NCBI GenBank assembly: GCA_013205085.1 | Contig: JABMLH010000001.1 | Location: 1 to 64,000, forward strand | Source: Microbacteriaceae bacterium VKM Ac-2854 | GTDB taxonomy: Bacteria; Actinomycetota; Actinomycetes; Actinomycetales; Microbacteriaceae | Length of the DNA: 64,000 bases | Direction: 5' to 3' | Shown: one piece after another, positions 34,195-42,029 of the stretch | How positions within the stretch are numbered: the stretch's first letter is position 1 | Layout of the letters: the number at the start of each line of letters is the position of its first letter | Translations under genes and position numbers: made by a program | Notes under the pieces: model-generated | Seen by the model: the letters and a program-made list of their open reading frames with translations, nothing else | Told to the model about the DNA's origin: nothing | Databases searched by the model: none

Positions 34195-35559
34195 TCACAG
34201 AGTCGACAACCCGCGGTGCACCCCCTCGACGAGTGTCGCCTCGTCCGCCGCGCCGAACGAGAGCCGCAACCGTTCCATGGGCGCCCGCCCGGTGAAGAAC
34301 GCGGTGCCGTCGCCGACGACGACCGCCGCCGCCGCCGCCCGTCGCGTCGCCGCCGGCGCAGCGACTCCCTCGGGCAGTCGCGCCCAGAGGTGCAGCCCGC
34401 CGATCGGCACCGACTCGACCGTCAGCCGGGTGCCGGCGAGCGCGCCGAGCAGCGCCGTCCGCCGCGCGCGCAACGCAGCGTGCACGTGCCGCAGGTGCCG
34501 CGGCCAGGCGGAGGAGCCCAGCAACTCGATCGCCACCTCCTGCATCGGCCGCGCGACGAAGAAGTCCTCGGCGGAGCGCACCTCGAGGATGCGTCGCCGC
34601 GCGAGCCCTCGCGCCACCAGCGCGCCCACCCGCAGGCTCGGCGCCACCGGCTTGGTCAGCGAGCGCAGGTAGACGACGTGGCCGTGCGGATCCTCCGCGG
34701 CGAGCGGTCGCGGCGCGTGCGCGTCGAAGACGAGGTCGCGGGCCCAGTCGTCCTCGATCAGGAAGGCGCCGCGCCGCGCCAGGATCTCCAGCACCGCCGC
34801 CCGACGGTCGGCCGCGAGCGTGGCTCCGCTCGGATTGGCCACGCACGGCTGGGCGTAGACGAGCCGCGAGCCGGTCGCCGCGAGCGCGGCGTCGAGCGCA
34901 TCGGGGAGGAGGCCCTGCGCATCCGTCGCCACCGGATGCGGCGCCAGCCCGGCCGCTCGCGCGGCGACGAGCGCGCCCGGGTAGCTCGGCTGTTCGACGA
35001 GCACGGTGTCGCGGCCGAGGGCGCGGAAGGCCGCGGCGAGGCCGGCCTGCGTGCCCGGGATGATCACCACGTCACCTTCCGGCAGGCCCAGCGGCGTCGC
35101 GAACAGCGCGCGCAACTCGGGCAGGCCGGCGAGCGGCGCCTTCGCCCAGGCGTGCGGTCGGCGCATCGCCCGGGTCGCGGCGGCGGTGAGCGCGGCCCGA
35201 GGTTGCAGTTCCTCATCGAGGTAGCCGGCGTTGAGTACGAGCAGGGGCGCGACGGCGTCGACCGACAGAGCGAGCACGGGGGAGGCGTCGAACCGCGCCG
35301 GGCCGAGCACCTCGTCCTGCCACGACGCGTCCCGACCCGCGTCGCGCAGTCGCGGAGCGACGAAGGTGCCGCGACCGTGCTCGGTGACGAGCGTGCCGTC
35401 GGCGACGAGCGCGGCGACGGCGGCCGCGACGGTGACCGGACTGACGGCGTGCCGCTGCATCAGCAGCCGGGTCGACGGCATCCGCTCGCCGACGCTCATC
35501 GAGGCCGCCGTCGCCCGCAGCGTCTCCACGAGGCGGCCGCCACTGCTATCGTGTTTCAT
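34195..35559 (-). CDS. MocR-type regulator (GntR helix-turn-helix fused to aminotransferase fold)
   Basis: The protein is 454 aa. Residues 1-70 are a GntR winged helix (MSVGERMPSTRLLMQRHAVS, then GTLVTEHGRGTFVA); residues about 95-454 are a PLP aminotransferase-like domain with QPCVANPSGA, the cofactor Asp in IEDDWARDLVFD and the PLP lysine in LRSLTKPVAPSLRVG. MocR proteins sense PLP or amino compounds and usually control a divergent neighbour, here the BenE-type transporter. The start codon lies inside the shared operator region and the message looks leaderless. Confidence 0.9.
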   Translation of the reverse strand: MKHDSSGGRLVETLRATAASMSVGERMPSTRLLMQRHAVSPVTVAAAVAALVADGTLVTEHGRGTFVAPRLRDAGRDASWQDEVLGPARFDASPVLALSVDAVAPLLVLNAGYLDEELQPRAALTAAATRAMRRPHAWAKAPLAGLPELRALFATPLGLPEGDVVIIPGTQAGLAAAFRALGRDTVLVEQPSYPGALVAARAAGLAPHPVATDAQGLLPDALDAALAATGSRLVYAQPCVANPSGATLAADRRAAVLEILARRGAFLIEDDWARDLVFDAHAPRPLAAEDPHGHVVYLRSLTKPVAPSLRVGALVARGLARRRILEVRSAEDFFVARPMQEVAIELLGSSAWPRHLRHVHAALRARRTALLGALAGTRLTVESVPIGGLHLWARLPEGVAAPAATRRAAAAAVVVGDGTAFFTGRAPMERLRLSFGAADEATLVEGVHRGLSTL

Positions 35560-35583
35560 GAGGCCAGACGATAGCACTACTGT
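35544..35583. promoter_or_regulatory. Divergent promoters and operator between the MocR and BenE-type genes
   Basis: TGCTATCGT (35544-35552) and its inverted copy ACGATAGCA (35568-35576) form a perfect nine-base palindrome around 15 bases. The right arm contains TATCGT on the minus strand, the -10 box of the leaderless MocR gene (start 35559). TACTGT at 35578-35583 is a plausible -10 for the BenE gene (start 35597). Binding by MocR would cover both promoters and the MocR start codon itself. Confidence 0.6.
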
Positions 35584-35596
35584 TCGCGACCGCCCG

Positions 35597-36784
35597 ATGC
35601 TACTGCGCCGCTCGGAGCTGTCCGCCTCGGCGATCGTGGCCGGTGTGATCGCGATCGTGATCGGCTACGCGGGCCCCGCCGTGGTGATCTTCCAGGCGGC
35701 GGATGCCGGTGGCCTCAGCGCGGCCCAGACCACCTCCTGGATCTTCGCCGCGTCGATCACCTGCGGCGTGATCGGCATCGCGCTCACGCTCTGGACCCGC
35801 ACGCCGATCGTCGTCGCCTGGTCCACCCCCGGAGCCGCGGTGCTGGTGAGCGCCATCGGCGACTACGCCTACTCCGACGTGATCGGCGCCTACCTGGTCG
35901 CGGCCGTCGCCATGACGGCGCTCGCCGCCTCCGGGACCTTCGACGCCCTGATGCGCCGGCTGCCGGCCCCGATCGTGTCCGCGATGCTCGCGGGGATCCT
36001 GTTGCACTTCGTGGCGGATGCGTTCGGCGCTCTGGCCGCATCGCCCGCGATCGCCGGGTCCGTGGTGTTCGCGTTCCTGCTGGTGCGGCGCTGGAGCGCA
36101 CGGTGGGCGGTTCCGGCGGCGCTGCTCGCCGGCGTCGGGGTGAGCTGGATGCTCGGCGAGCTCGCGTTCGACGGCGTGCGTCTGCAACTCGCCGCCCCCG
36201 TCTTCACCGCGCCGAGCTTCGACCTCGGCGCGGTGGTCGGCATCGCGTTGCCGCTGTTCGTGGTGACCCTGACCGCGCAGAATGCGGCGGGCCTGGGCGT
36301 ATTGCGATCATTGGGCTACGCGGCCGATGCGCGGCGCCTGGTCACGGCGACCGGGCTCGGCTCCATCATCGGTGCGTTCTTCGGCTCGCACGCGATCAAC
36401 CTCGCGGCGATCACCGCGGCCCTGTGCGCCGGTCCGGGCGCGCATCCGGATCCGCGGCGGCGCTGGCCCGCCGGGGTGGCGGCCGGAGTCGCGTACCTCG
36501 TCGTCGGTGCCTTCGGCGGCACCCTGATCGCGGTCTTCGCCCTGCTGCCCGGCGCCCTCGTCGCGGCCCTGGCCGGCGTCGCCCTCGTCGCGGCCTTCGC
36601 CGGCGCCGTGTCGGGTGCCGTCGCTGAACCGGGCACCCGCGAGGCGGCCGTGATCTGCTTCGCGGCCACGGCATCCGGTCTGACGGTGGCGGGAATCGGC
36701 GCACCGTTCTGGGGGCTCGTTCTCGGCGTCGTCACGCAGGCCCTCGTGTCGTGGCGACGGCCGGTGCGCAGGAGCACCCCTTAG
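35597..36784 (+). CDS. benE: BenE-family transporter
   Basis: The protein is 395 aa with about 12 membrane helices. It matches the benzoate/H+ symporter BenE in pattern: TPGAAVLVSAIGDYAYSDVI in the substrate region and LGSIIGAFFGSHAINLAAIT with the conserved GS(H/P)xxNxA stretch. Its real substrate may differ, since no benzoate genes are nearby and the partner regulator is MocR-type. ATG 35597 fits the promoter spacing; an in-frame ATG at 35558 overlaps the MocR start on the other strand and is less likely. Confidence 0.85.
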   Translation: MLLRRSELSASAIVAGVIAIVIGYAGPAVVIFQAADAGGLSAAQTTSWIFAASITCGVIGIALTLWTRTPIVVAWSTPGAAVLVSAIGDYAYSDVIGAYLVAAVAMTALAASGTFDALMRRLPAPIVSAMLAGILLHFVADAFGALAASPAIAGSVVFAFLLVRRWSARWAVPAALLAGVGVSWMLGELAFDGVRLQLAAPVFTAPSFDLGAVVGIALPLFVVTLTAQNAAGLGVLRSLGYAADARRLVTATGLGSIIGAFFGSHAINLAAITAALCAGPGAHPDPRRRWPAGVAAGVAYLVVGAFGGTLIAVFALLPGALVAALAGVALVAAFAGAVSGAVAEPGTREAAVICFAATASGLTVAGIGAPFWGLVLGVVTQALVSWRRPVRRSTP

Positions 36785-36787
36785 GCT
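36782..36787 (+). promoter_or_regulatory. -10 box (TAGGCT) of the leaderless DUF4012 gene
   Basis: TAGGCT ends 7 nt before the ATG at 36795 and overlaps the stop codon of the preceding gene. Confidence 0.5.
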
Positions 36788-36794
36788 CTCTGCA

Positions 36795-38648
36795 ATGAGC
36801 ACCCCGTCGCCTTCTCGTTCCGCGACCCGCCGACGCCGTGGGAAGCGCCGTCCGCGCCACCGTTGGATCTGGATCACCCTCTCGGTCTTCCTCCTGCTCG
36901 TGGTGGTGGGAGTGGTCGGCGCGGTGATGGCGTACCAGACGTTCCAGAAGGCCGAGACGGTCCGCGCGAAGCTGACCACGGCCATCCCGCTCGTCGGTCA
37001 GGTGAAGGATCAACTCACCTCCTTCGACACGGCCGGTGCGACCGCGACGGCGGCCCAGCTCGGAACGGTGACCGCCGATGCGCGCGCCGAGACGGACGAT
37101 TTCGTCTGGCGGGTCATGGAGATCGTTCCGGTGCTGGGCCCGAACCTCTCGGCCGTGCGCGCGGCGACCGAGGTCGCCGATGACATCTCCACCGACATCG
37201 TCACGCCGCTCTCCTCGACGTCGCTGGACCAGCTCAAGCCGGTCGACAGCCGGATCGACCTCGCCGCATTCACCGATCTCGCCGCCAAGATCACGGTCGC
37301 CAAGACCACGATCGACGCGTCGGAGGCGCGCATTTCGGGGATCGACCGCAGCGCGCTGCTGCCGCAGGTGTCCGACGCGATCGACGAGATCCAGCCGCAG
37401 TTGCAAGCCGCGACCGTGGCGATGGACGCGATCGAACCGGTCACCTCGATCCTGCCGGACAGCCTCGGCGCGAGCGGACCGCGCAACTACCTGGTGCTCT
37501 TCCAGAACCTCGCCGAGGCTCAGGCCCTCGGCGGCGGCGCGGCGGCGCTGATGATGCTGCACGTCGAAGACGGCACGATCGAGATCGCTGCGCAGGCCGA
37601 CAGCGGGAACTTCAAGCGCAAGCTCACCCCAGGCGTGACCGTCGATCAAAGCGCGCTGGATACCTTCGGCGGCAACATCAGCTTCGACCTGAACACCGCG
37701 ACGGTGCGCCCCGACTTCCCGACTGCGGCCTCCATCGCGACCCAGTTCTGGACGAGGACCTACCCGGACAAGGCGGTCCCGGACGGCGTGCTGGCGGTGG
37801 ATCCGAAGGCACTCTCGTACCTGATCGGGGCGACGGGCGACATCACCCTTCCCGATGGAACGGTGCTCACGGCGGACAACACCGTGAAGTCGCTGCTGCA
37901 CGACCCGTACTTCCGTTTCGCCGGAGACGATGTCGCCGACCTCACGGATGCCTTCTTCGAGGGCGCCGCCGCCACGATCTTCAACACGATCCTCAGCGGC
38001 AGCATCGAACCGAGCAAGATGCTCCCAGCGATCGTGAAGGGCGTCGACGAGTCGCGCATCCTCGCGTACAGCTCGGATGCCGACGAGCAGGCGCTCCTGG
38101 CGCCGACGCCCATCGCGGGCATCCTGCCGAAGGACAACACCGCGTCCACCACAACGGGTGTCTACTTCCAAGACGCCTCGGTGGGTTCGAAGATGGACTA
38201 CTACCTGACCACGGACGTCAAGCAGTCCAGCGCGAATCTCTGCGCGGCGACCGGCGCGACCACCGCCACTGCCGTGACGCTGAACAACACGATCTCGGAG
38301 AGCGACGCGGAGGATCTGCCGGCGTACGTGGCGGCCGGCGGGCGCGGGATCCCGAAGGGCGACTTCATCACGAACGTCTTCGTCTACGGCCCTCCCGGCA
38401 CCACGTTCACGGGGGTGAGCTGGGGTTCGCAGACGACCGGATCCACGGATCTCGGTGCCTCGGACGACCTCGGCCGCCCGGTGGCTCGCGTAGCCGTGGT
38501 GCTGGGGCCCGGCGAGACGGCGAACTTCACCGCCGCCTTCACGGCGGCGGCCGGCAGCACGTTCTCCGCGGCGGCGGTGGCTACCACGCCGATGCTGAAT
38601 CCGACCACGGTCGCGGTCGAGCCCGACGCGAGCTGCCCGGCGGGCTAG
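36795..38648 (+). CDS. DUF4012-family membrane-anchored protein
   Basis: The protein is 617 aa. A basic N-terminus (RRRRGKRRPRHR) and one membrane helix (about residues 26-46) anchor a large extracytoplasmic domain. The central ASGPRNYLVLFQNLAEAQAL, with GGGAAALMML behind it, is the DUF4012 hallmark, seen in actinobacterial surface proteins often linked to polysaccharide genes; the function is unknown. A helical, coiled-coil-like stretch (about 60-215) separates the helix from this core. The message looks leaderless. No glycan genes are nearby. Confidence 0.85.
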   Translation: MSTPSPSRSATRRRRGKRRPRHRWIWITLSVFLLLVVVGVVGAVMAYQTFQKAETVRAKLTTAIPLVGQVKDQLTSFDTAGATATAAQLGTVTADARAETDDFVWRVMEIVPVLGPNLSAVRAATEVADDISTDIVTPLSSTSLDQLKPVDSRIDLAAFTDLAAKITVAKTTIDASEARISGIDRSALLPQVSDAIDEIQPQLQAATVAMDAIEPVTSILPDSLGASGPRNYLVLFQNLAEAQALGGGAAALMMLHVEDGTIEIAAQADSGNFKRKLTPGVTVDQSALDTFGGNISFDLNTATVRPDFPTAASIATQFWTRTYPDKAVPDGVLAVDPKALSYLIGATGDITLPDGTVLTADNTVKSLLHDPYFRFAGDDVADLTDAFFEGAAATIFNTILSGSIEPSKMLPAIVKGVDESRILAYSSDADEQALLAPTPIAGILPKDNTASTTTGVYFQDASVGSKMDYYLTTDVKQSSANLCAATGATTATAVTLNNTISESDAEDLPAYVAAGGRGIPKGDFITNVFVYGPPGTTFTGVSWGSQTTGSTDLGASDDLGRPVARVAVVLGPGETANFTAAFTAAAGSTFSAAAVATTPMLNPTTVAVEPDASCPAG

Positions 38649-38658
38649 TTCGACCTTT

Positions 38659-38705
38659 CCGGTCGAGCTGGTCGACCGGGGCATAGGGTTCGCCCCTGCC
38701 CCGGT
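38659..38705. terminator. Overlapping hairpins between converging genes
   Basis: CCGGTCGA (38659-38666) pairs with TCGACCGG (38672-38679); a second, partly overlapping hairpin pairs ACCGGGGC (38675-38682) with GCCCCGGT (38698-38705). The two exclude each other. They lie between converging stop codons. Confidence 0.6.
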
Positions 38706-38712
38706 GCGGCGC

Positions 38713-39186
38713 CTAGAAGACGCTTGACCCCGGAATGGCCGCGACCACGACCTGCACCGCGACGGCGCCGATCACGGCGACCAGCACCAGGCCGACGATC
38801 GGGATCCAGAACACGACCCGACCGAGCAGGTAGCGGATGATCGTCACGGCCGTGGCGACCAGCGTGATCACGCTGGGCACGATCAGCCCGAGCACCACAC
38901 CGATGTTGATCTGATCGAAGTCGCAGGTGATGTTCTGGGTGTCGCACTGCGCCGGGAACACCGCCAGCAGCGCGCCGAGGTAGCTGATCTGCAGGCAGAG
39001 CCAGCCGAGCCCCAGCAGCAGCACGATCGAGAGCACGAGATCCCACACGCGGCGCTTCGGTTTGCCGGCCGCGAACGCCGCCCGAACCGATCCGTACGCC
39101 TCATCGCGCAGCGCCTGCTGCTGCGGGGTTCTGGCGCTCTGCCTCTGCGCCTGGATCCGTTCGGTGGTCTTCTTCTTGTTGGCCAC
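38713..39186 (-). CDS. Small membrane protein of unknown function
   Basis: The protein is 157 aa. A basic, Gln-rich cytoplasmic N-terminus (about 45 residues, KKKTTERIQAQRQSARTPQQ) is followed by three membrane helices. A loop between helices 1 and 2 has two cysteines (FPAQCDTQNITCDFDQ) that could form a disulfide outside. I do not recognise a family. The GTG start lies 8 bases after the exonuclease III stop, so the two genes are cotranscribed. Confidence 0.75.
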   Translation of the reverse strand: MANKKKTTERIQAQRQSARTPQQQALRDEAYGSVRAAFAAGKPKRRVWDLVLSIVLLLGLGWLCLQISYLGALLAVFPAQCDTQNITCDFDQINIGVVLGLIVPSVITLVATAVTIIRYLLGRVVFWIPIVGLVLVAVIGAVAVQVVVAAIPGSSVF

Positions 39187-39194
39187 GCTGCGTC

Positions 39195-40034
39195 CTAGAA
39201 GATCATCGGACGGTCATCGTCCAGGCTGGAGTCGAGGTCGAGGTCGACCACGACGGGCACGTGATCGCTGGGGGCGTCGCCCTTGCGCTCGTTGCGGTGG
39301 ATGCTCGCGCCGGCCACCAGATCGGCGAACTCGGGCGAGCCGAGGATGAAGTCGATCCGCAGGCCCTCATTGCGCGGGAAGCGCAGCTGCTTGTAGTCCC
39401 AGTAGGTGTAGCCCTCGGGTACCAGCGGGCGCACCACATCCGTGAGCCCGACCGTCTCGAAGCTGCGGAAAGCCTCGCGCTCCGGCGGACTGATGTGCGT
39501 GGAGCCGGGTACCAGGCTCGGATCGCCCACGTCGGAGTCCAGTGGAGCCACGTTCCAGTCGCCCATCAGCGCCAGGGGGGTGCCGGGGTTCGCGGCGAGC
39601 CAGTCCTTCGTCGCGGCCTGCAGCGCGGCGAGCCACTCGAGCTTGTAGAAGTAGTGCGGGTCATCGACCGCGCGACCGTTGGGCACGTACAGGCTCCACA
39701 GTCGCATCCCCTCGACGGTCGCACCGATCGCGCGTGCCTCGGGCGGGAAGGTGCCGTCATCGAGCGGCTTCTTCGCGAAGCCGGGCATGCCGTCGAAGCC
39801 GATCCGCACATCCGACATCGGTAGCCGCGAGGCGATACCGACCCCGTTCCACTGGCTGATGCCGACCATCTCGACCTCGTAGCCGGCCTCGTGGAACTGC
39901 TCCATCGGGAACTGCTCGGGCTTGCACTTCAGCTCCTGCATGGCGAGGACGTCGATGTCCTCGCGCACCATCCAGTCCACGATGCGACCGGCGCGGGCTC
40001 TGACGGAGTTGACGTTCCAGGTGGCGATGCGCAT
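39195..40034 (-). CDS. xth: Exodeoxyribonuclease III (AP endonuclease)
   Basis: The protein is 279 aa. It cuts DNA at abasic sites and trims 3' ends in base-excision repair. The active-site pieces of the exonuclease III/AP family are in place: Asn7 (TWNVNS), Glu34 (MQELKC), GDWNVAP with the Asp-x-Asn pair, the LRIDFILGS motif and the Asp257-His258 of SDHVPVVVD. The start at 40034 follows TAGAAT by 6 nt and the message is leaderless. Confidence 0.95.
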   Translation of the reverse strand: MRIATWNVNSVRARAGRIVDWMVREDIDVLAMQELKCKPEQFPMEQFHEAGYEVEMVGISQWNGVGIASRLPMSDVRIGFDGMPGFAKKPLDDGTFPPEARAIGATVEGMRLWSLYVPNGRAVDDPHYFYKLEWLAALQAATKDWLAANPGTPLALMGDWNVAPLDSDVGDPSLVPGSTHISPPEREAFRSFETVGLTDVVRPLVPEGYTYWDYKQLRFPRNEGLRIDFILGSPEFADLVAGASIHRNERKGDAPSDHVPVVVDLDLDSSLDDDRPMIF

Positions 40035-40040
40035 CCCCCG

Positions 40041-40046
40041 ATTCTA
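40041..40046 (-). promoter_or_regulatory. -10 box (TAGAAT) of leaderless xth
   Basis: A near-consensus TAGAAT on the minus strand ends 6 nt before the ATG at 40034. Confidence 0.6.
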
Positions 40047-40218
40047 CGGATGCGAGTGGGAGAGCCTGCGTGGTCGCGGAGGTACGGCCGCGACAGCGCG
40101 GTGGGCGCCCGACGCCACTCATCCCCGCGGCGGATGTTCAGTGTCGGTGGTCGGAGGCAGACTGTTCACGCCCCCGCGGAGCCGCCTCCGCCGCCTCTAT
40201 CCGTCACTCGACGCGCAC

Positions 40219-40247
40219 TTGACGGATGCTCGAATTCCGACTACGGT
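40219..40247 (+). promoter_or_regulatory. Promoter of the heterodimeric ABC exporter operon
   Basis: TTGACG (40219-40224) and TACGGT (40242-40247) are 17 nt apart, close to the vegetative consensus, giving a leader of about 40 nt before ATG 40293. AAGGA at about 40280 is the ribosome-binding site. The rest of the gap from 40035 shows no gene. Confidence 0.6.
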
Positions 40248-40292
40248 TTCCCTCCTTGCCTTCCTAATAGGTACATCGTAAGGATTGTCTTC

Positions 40293-42029
40293 ATGACCCT
40301 GCTCAGACTGGCGCTGCAGTACGCCAAGCCCTACAAGGGCTGGATCGCCGCCGTGTTCGTGGCCCAATTCATCTCGACGCTCGCGGCTCTCTACCTCCCG
40401 AGCCTCAACGCCGAGATCATCGACAAGGGTGTCGCCACCGGCGACACCGACTTCATCTGGTCGACCGGCATGACGATGATGCTCGTCTGCCTCGTCCAGG
40501 TGGCCACCGCCATCGCAGGCGTGTACTTCGGCGCCCGCACCGCCATGGCGGTCGGCCGCGACCTGCGCCGCGACGTCTACCGCAAGGTCGACTCGCTCAG
40601 CGGCCTCGAGGTCGGCAAGTTCGGCTCGGCCACCCTGATCACCCGCGGCACGAACGACGTGCAGCAGGTGCAGATGCTCGTGCTGATGACCCTCAACTTC
40701 ATGGTGTCCACGCCAATCATGTGCATCGGCGGCATCATCTTCGCGATCCGCGAAGACGCCGGCCTCTCCTGGCTGGTCTGGGTCTCCGTGCCCGTTCTCT
40801 TCATCGTGGTCGGCGCCCTCGTCGGCTTCCTGCTGCCGCTGTTCCGCCTGATGCAGGACCGCATCGACGGCATCAACAGCGTGCTCCGCGAGCAGATCAC
40901 CGGCATCCGCGTGGTGCGCGCCTTCACGCGCGAGCCCTTCGAATCCGAGCGCTACCGCAAGGCGAACGAGGCGATCACGGTCGTGTCGGTGAAGGTCGGC
41001 AATCTGTTCGTGTTGATGTTCCCGCTGATCATGATGATCCTGCACCTGGCCACCGCCGCCGTGCTCTGGTTCGGCGGTCAGCGCGTCGAGGCGGGCGACA
41101 TCCAGGTGGGATCGCTCACCGCGTTCCTGCAGTACCTGTTGCAGATCCTCACCGCGGTGATGATGGGCACGTTCATGGTCATGATGATCCCGCGCGCCGT
41201 GGTCTGCGCCGAGCGCATCCAGGAGGTGCTCGACACGCACACCACCCTCACGATCAACCGCGAGGGCCGCACGGCGCTGCCGACCGCGGGCGTGGTCGAG
41301 TTCCGCGACGTCACCTTCGGCTACCCCGGCGCCGAGCGTCCCGTGCTCGACGGCATCTCCTTCACGGCGGAGCCCGGACAGACCACGGCGATCGTGGGCT
41401 CGACCGGCTCCGGCAAGACGACGCTGCTCAGCCTGATGCCGCGCCTCTTCGACCCGCAGTCCGGCTCCGTGACGGTGGACGGCATCCCGATCTCCGACCT
41501 GACCCGTGAGCAGATCGCGAAGGTCGTCGGCCTCGTGCCGCAGCGGCCGTACCTCTTCTCCGGCACGATCGGCTCGAATCTGCGCTTCGGGCGACCCGAG
41601 GCGACGGATCCGGAGCTGTGGGAGGCGTTGCGCATCGCGCAGGGCGCCGACTTCGTGAACGAGAAGGAGAACGGCCTCGACGAGGGCATCGCTCAGGGTG
41701 GTACCAACGTCTCGGGCGGCCAGCGTCAGCGGCTCTGCATCGCGCGGGCGCTCGTCGCTCAGCCCAAGGTGTACCTGTTCGACGACTCGTTCTCGGCCCT
41801 GGACGTGGCGACGGATGCGCGACTGCGCGAGTCCCTCGCCGACGCGACCACGGATGCGACCGTCATCATCGTCGCCCAGCGCGTGTCGACCATTCGGCAC
41901 GCCGATCAGATCATCGTGCTCGACAGCGGCCGCATCGTCGGTCACGGCACGCACGACGAGCTCCTGGAGTCGAACGACACCTACCGCGAGATCGTCGAAT
42001 CGCAGCTCAGTGTGGAAGGGGTGGCGTGA
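40293..42029 (+). CDS. ABC exporter half-transporter, subunit 1 (degenerate catalytic site)
   Basis: The protein is 578 aa: six membrane helices (about residues 15-305) then a nucleotide-binding domain with Walker A GSTGSGKT, Q-loop (VPQRPYLFSG), signature VSGGQRQR and Walker B VYLFDDSFSALD. The residue after the Walker B aspartate is Asp instead of the catalytic Glu, and the switch position reads AQR instead of a histidine. This pattern marks the subunit bearing the non-hydrolysing site in heterodimeric multidrug exporters (BmrCD, LmrCD, TM287/288). It works with the gene that overlaps its stop. Confidence 0.9.
   Translation: MTLLRLALQYAKPYKGWIAAVFVAQFISTLAALYLPSLNAEIIDKGVATGDTDFIWSTGMTMMLVCLVQVATAIAGVYFGARTAMAVGRDLRRDVYRKVDSLSGLEVGKFGSATLITRGTNDVQQVQMLVLMTLNFMVSTPIMCIGGIIFAIREDAGLSWLVWVSVPVLFIVVGALVGFLLPLFRLMQDRIDGINSVLREQITGIRVVRAFTREPFESERYRKANEAITVVSVKVGNLFVLMFPLIMMILHLATAAVLWFGGQRVEAGDIQVGSLTAFLQYLLQILTAVMMGTFMVMMIPRAVVCAERIQEVLDTHTTLTINREGRTALPTAGVVEFRDVTFGYPGAERPVLDGISFTAEPGQTTAIVGSTGSGKTTLLSLMPRLFDPQSGSVTVDGIPISDLTREQIAKVVGLVPQRPYLFSGTIGSNLRFGRPEATDPELWEALRIAQGADFVNEKENGLDEGIAQGGTNVSGGQRQRLCIARALVAQPKVYLFDDSFSALDVATDARLRESLADATTDATVIIVAQRVSTIRHADQIIVLDSGRIVGHGTHDELLESNDTYREIVESQLSVEGVA

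Noticed and set aside
40255-40292. Possible iron-box-like sequence before the ABC exporter (TTCCTAATAGGTAC)
   Set aside because: No convincing 19-base inverted repeat; a normal promoter at 40219-40247 explains the region.
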